Part shown: one piece after another, positions 5,559-7,072 of the stretch
Position numbering within the stretch: the stretch's first letter is position 1
How the letters are laid out: every line of letters starts with the position of its first letter
NCBI GenBank assembly: GCA_026991065.1
Contig: JALXCG010000242.1
Span: 1-7,072, forward strand
DNA length: 7,072 bases
Direction: 5' to 3'
DNA from: JALXCG01 sp026991065 [NCBI: Gemmatimonadota bacterium]
GTDB taxonomy: Bacteria > GCA-2686955
The notes under the pieces: generated by a model
What the model was told of the DNA's origin: nothing
The model's database searches: none
Seen by the model: only the letters and a program-made list of their open reading frames with translations
Made by a program: the position numbers and the translations under genes

Positions 5559-7072
5559 ATGCATTGTATTGCTTCGACTGATCACTGCCACCCGCGCAAT
5601 CGGCGCATTCTGGTTGTACTCGCAATGGCGGTCTTGCCGGCCGGCGGTTCCGTGGAGGGCGCCGTGGCCGCTCCGCCGGGTTTTCCCTGTGGCGATCACG
5701 GCAGCGACCTCGCCACCTGTGTCGATTATTCGGGCAAGCCGCACTGGGAAAACGGCGTCTTGCCGAGTCGCAGTCCCGGAGGGATTGGGGTTGATATCGA
5801 CGGCGGCCTGGGGTTCATGACCTCCGACGACATTTACGATGATGGCTGGCTGCAGCTTTATGATCTGCGCAATCCGGCAAATCCGCGAGAACTTGGTGGG
5901 GTGAGGTTGTGGGAGCCGGTTTCGGTGCGGGCGCGGGGTGATTTCGCTTATGTTGCCGAGGGCCACCAGGGGCTGCGCGTGGTGGATGTGCACAACCCCA
6001 ATGCACCCCGGGTGATCGGCAAGGTCAACACGCCCGGGCATGCCAACAATGTGTGGTTGAGCGGTGACTATGCGTATGTTGCCGACGGCTCGGGCGGGCT
6101 GGTGATCGCCGACGTCAGTGATCCGGACAATCCGGCGTTCACCGGTCATTTGCCGACACCGGGGACGACCGCGGGAGTGTTCGCCGACGGAAAGTGGGCC
6201 TATCTGGCGGATGGTCCCAACGGTTTGGTGACGGTCAATGTGATCGATCCGGCTGCTCCCTATGCCGTGGCGACTGTCGCTACACCGGGGCTGGCCAAGG
6301 CGGTATGGGTGTCCGCGGACCATGCCTACGTGGCAATGGGCGGCGCGGGTCTGGGGGTGGTGGATGTGAGCAATCCGGAAGCTCCGGTATGGGTGCGGCA
6401 GGTTCCCATCGGTGGCGAATGTGAGGATCTTTGTGTCGAGGGCGACCGTATCTACCTGGTCTCCTACGGTGAGAGCAGTCTGGTGGTGGCGGATATCAGC
6501 GATCGCGACAATCCACGCCTGATCGGGAATTGTTTTGTCGGTGATGTCTACGACATTGGGGTGGACAATGGCGTGATTGTCGTTTCTGCCGGGGGCAACG
6601 ATGCCGGGATGACGGTGTTGCGGGCGGGCGATGGGTACTCCGCCAAGCAGTTTTGGCAGGGGCGGCCGGGAGTGGGCGCCGGCTGGCGGATCGGGGTAGC
6701 CGATGGGACGGTTGCCTGCATTGCCGGTCGGGACGGCATTCTGCGCACGGTTGATGTGAGCGCGCCGGCGGCGCCGGGAATGCTTGGAGAGGCGCTGTTT
6801 GGCGGTTTGCCCAACGCGGTCGCGGCGCGGGAGGGGATCGCTGGTGTCGCCACCGAAGAGGAGGGAGTGACATTCTTCGATATCAGCGATCCGCGGGTGC
6901 CGCGGGTGCTGTCCACGGTGGAGACGAGCGGCAGTGCGACGGCGGTGGAGCTGCCCGGGGATGGCTATGCTTATGTTGCCACTCTGCTGGCCGCCGAGGC
7001 GGTGGTGGTGGTCGATCTGCAGGCGGGGGGAGAGCCGGTGGCCGTGGCCAGTGTCGCCATGGAGGCGGGGGC
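5559..7072 (+). CDS. Secreted LVIVD-repeat beta-propeller protein, 3' end cut by the window edge
   Basis: The frame is open for 504 codons to the right edge. The ATG at 5559 follows AAGGAG at 5547-5552 with 6-base spacing. The N-terminus has a basic stretch (HPRNRR) and a hydrophobic core ILVVLAMAVLPAGG, with likely cleavage near residues 36-39, so the protein is exported. The rest is a chain of LVIVD-type repeats of about 42 residues. Good copies start near residues 129 (FAYVAEGHQGLRVVDVHNP), 171 (YAYVADGSGGLVIADVSDP), 214, 256, 298, 386 and 428. A degenerate copy lies near 339, a first incomplete one near 85, and another near 470. Such repeats fold as beta-propeller blades, often in surface or periplasmic proteins whose function is unknown. 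Cysteine pairs C44/C54 and C288/C292 could form disulfides outside the cytoplasm. No enzyme motif is visible; an anchor or sorting domain may lie beyond the edge. The genes to its left are divergent and give no functional hint. Confidence 0.88.
   Translation, partial: MHCIASTDHCHPRNRRILVVLAMAVLPAGGSVEGAVAAPPGFPCGDHGSDLATCVDYSGKPHWENGVLPSRSPGGIGVDIDGGLGFMTSDDIYDDGWLQLYDLRNPANPRELGGVRLWEPVSVRARGDFAYVAEGHQGLRVVDVHNPNAPRVIGKVNTPGHANNVWLSGDYAYVADGSGGLVIADVSDPDNPAFTGHLPTPGTTAGVFADGKWAYLADGPNGLVTVNVIDPAAPYAVATVATPGLAKAVWVSADHAYVAMGGAGLGVVDVSNPEAPVWVRQVPIGGECEDLCVEGDRIYLVSYGESSLVVADISDRDNPRLIGNCFVGDVYDIGVDNGVIVVSAGGNDAGMTVLRAGDGYSAKQFWQGRPGVGAGWRIGVADGTVACIAGRDGILRTVDVSAPAAPGMLGEALFGGLPNAVAAREGIAGVATEEEGVTFFDISDPRVPRVLSTVETSGSATAVELPGDGYAYVATLLAAEAVVVVDLQAGGEPVAVASVAMEAG

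Noticed and set aside
4780-5625. 281-codon minus-strand frame upstream of the diiron gene
   Set aside because: No domain, arginine/proline-rich, overlaps the start of the LVIVD gene and the hairpin region. Stop-free mainly because of high GC.
5532-6323. 263-codon minus-strand frame opposite the LVIVD gene
   Set aside because: The plus strand encodes regular LVIVD repeats in the same place; the reverse product shows only a periodic shadow of them.
1-7072. CRISPR array, insertion sequence or tRNA
   Set aside because: No spaced identical repeats, no transposase frame with terminal inverted repeats, and no tRNA-like cloverleaf were seen. The 42-residue periodicity after 5559 is protein-level only.

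Overview
The window holds two unrelated gene blocks separated by a long non-coding stretch. GC content is high, the start codons carry good Shine-Dalgarno sequences (one matches the 16S anti-SD over ten bases), and genes are packed with 1 to 8 base overlaps. This fits a high-GC Gram-negative bacterium such as a proteobacterium or a Desulfuromonas/Geobacter-like relative. No taxonomic marker is present, so this placement is only inference.

From 4094 down to position 1, all on the minus strand, lies a tightly coupled operon for the membrane antiporter module shared by Mrp Na+/H+ antiporters and Mbh-type energy-converting hydrogenases. In transcription order it encodes MrpE, MrpF, MrpG, a small DUF4040/MbhD-like protein, a fusion of an MbhE-like segment (the MrpA C-terminal end) to MrpB, MrpC, and an MrpD-like ion channel subunit that runs off the left edge. 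There is no full-length MrpA ahead of MrpB. The order matches archaeal mbhA-H rather than the classical mrpABCDEFG operon. Together these proteins should form a membrane complex exchanging protons for Na+ (or another cation), and possibly coupling to a redox partner encoded beyond the left edge.

Upstream, on the same strand, is a 148-residue ferritin-like/rubrerythrin-type diiron protein (4331-4777) with a full set of iron ligands. The 236-base gap between it and mrpE carries a perfect 16-base palindrome and a nested hairpin.

From 4778 to 5558 I find no convincing gene. The part next to the diiron gene is AT-rich with two phased T/A tracts. The part from about 5050 to 5463 is very GC-rich and dense in perfect inverted repeats, the longest having an 11-base stem. 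It could be a structured RNA, but it matches no RNA family I recognise.

From 5559 to the right edge on the plus strand is a secreted LVIVD-repeat beta-propeller protein, with a clear Shine-Dalgarno, a plausible sigma-70-type promoter and a signal peptide. It is incomplete at the right edge.
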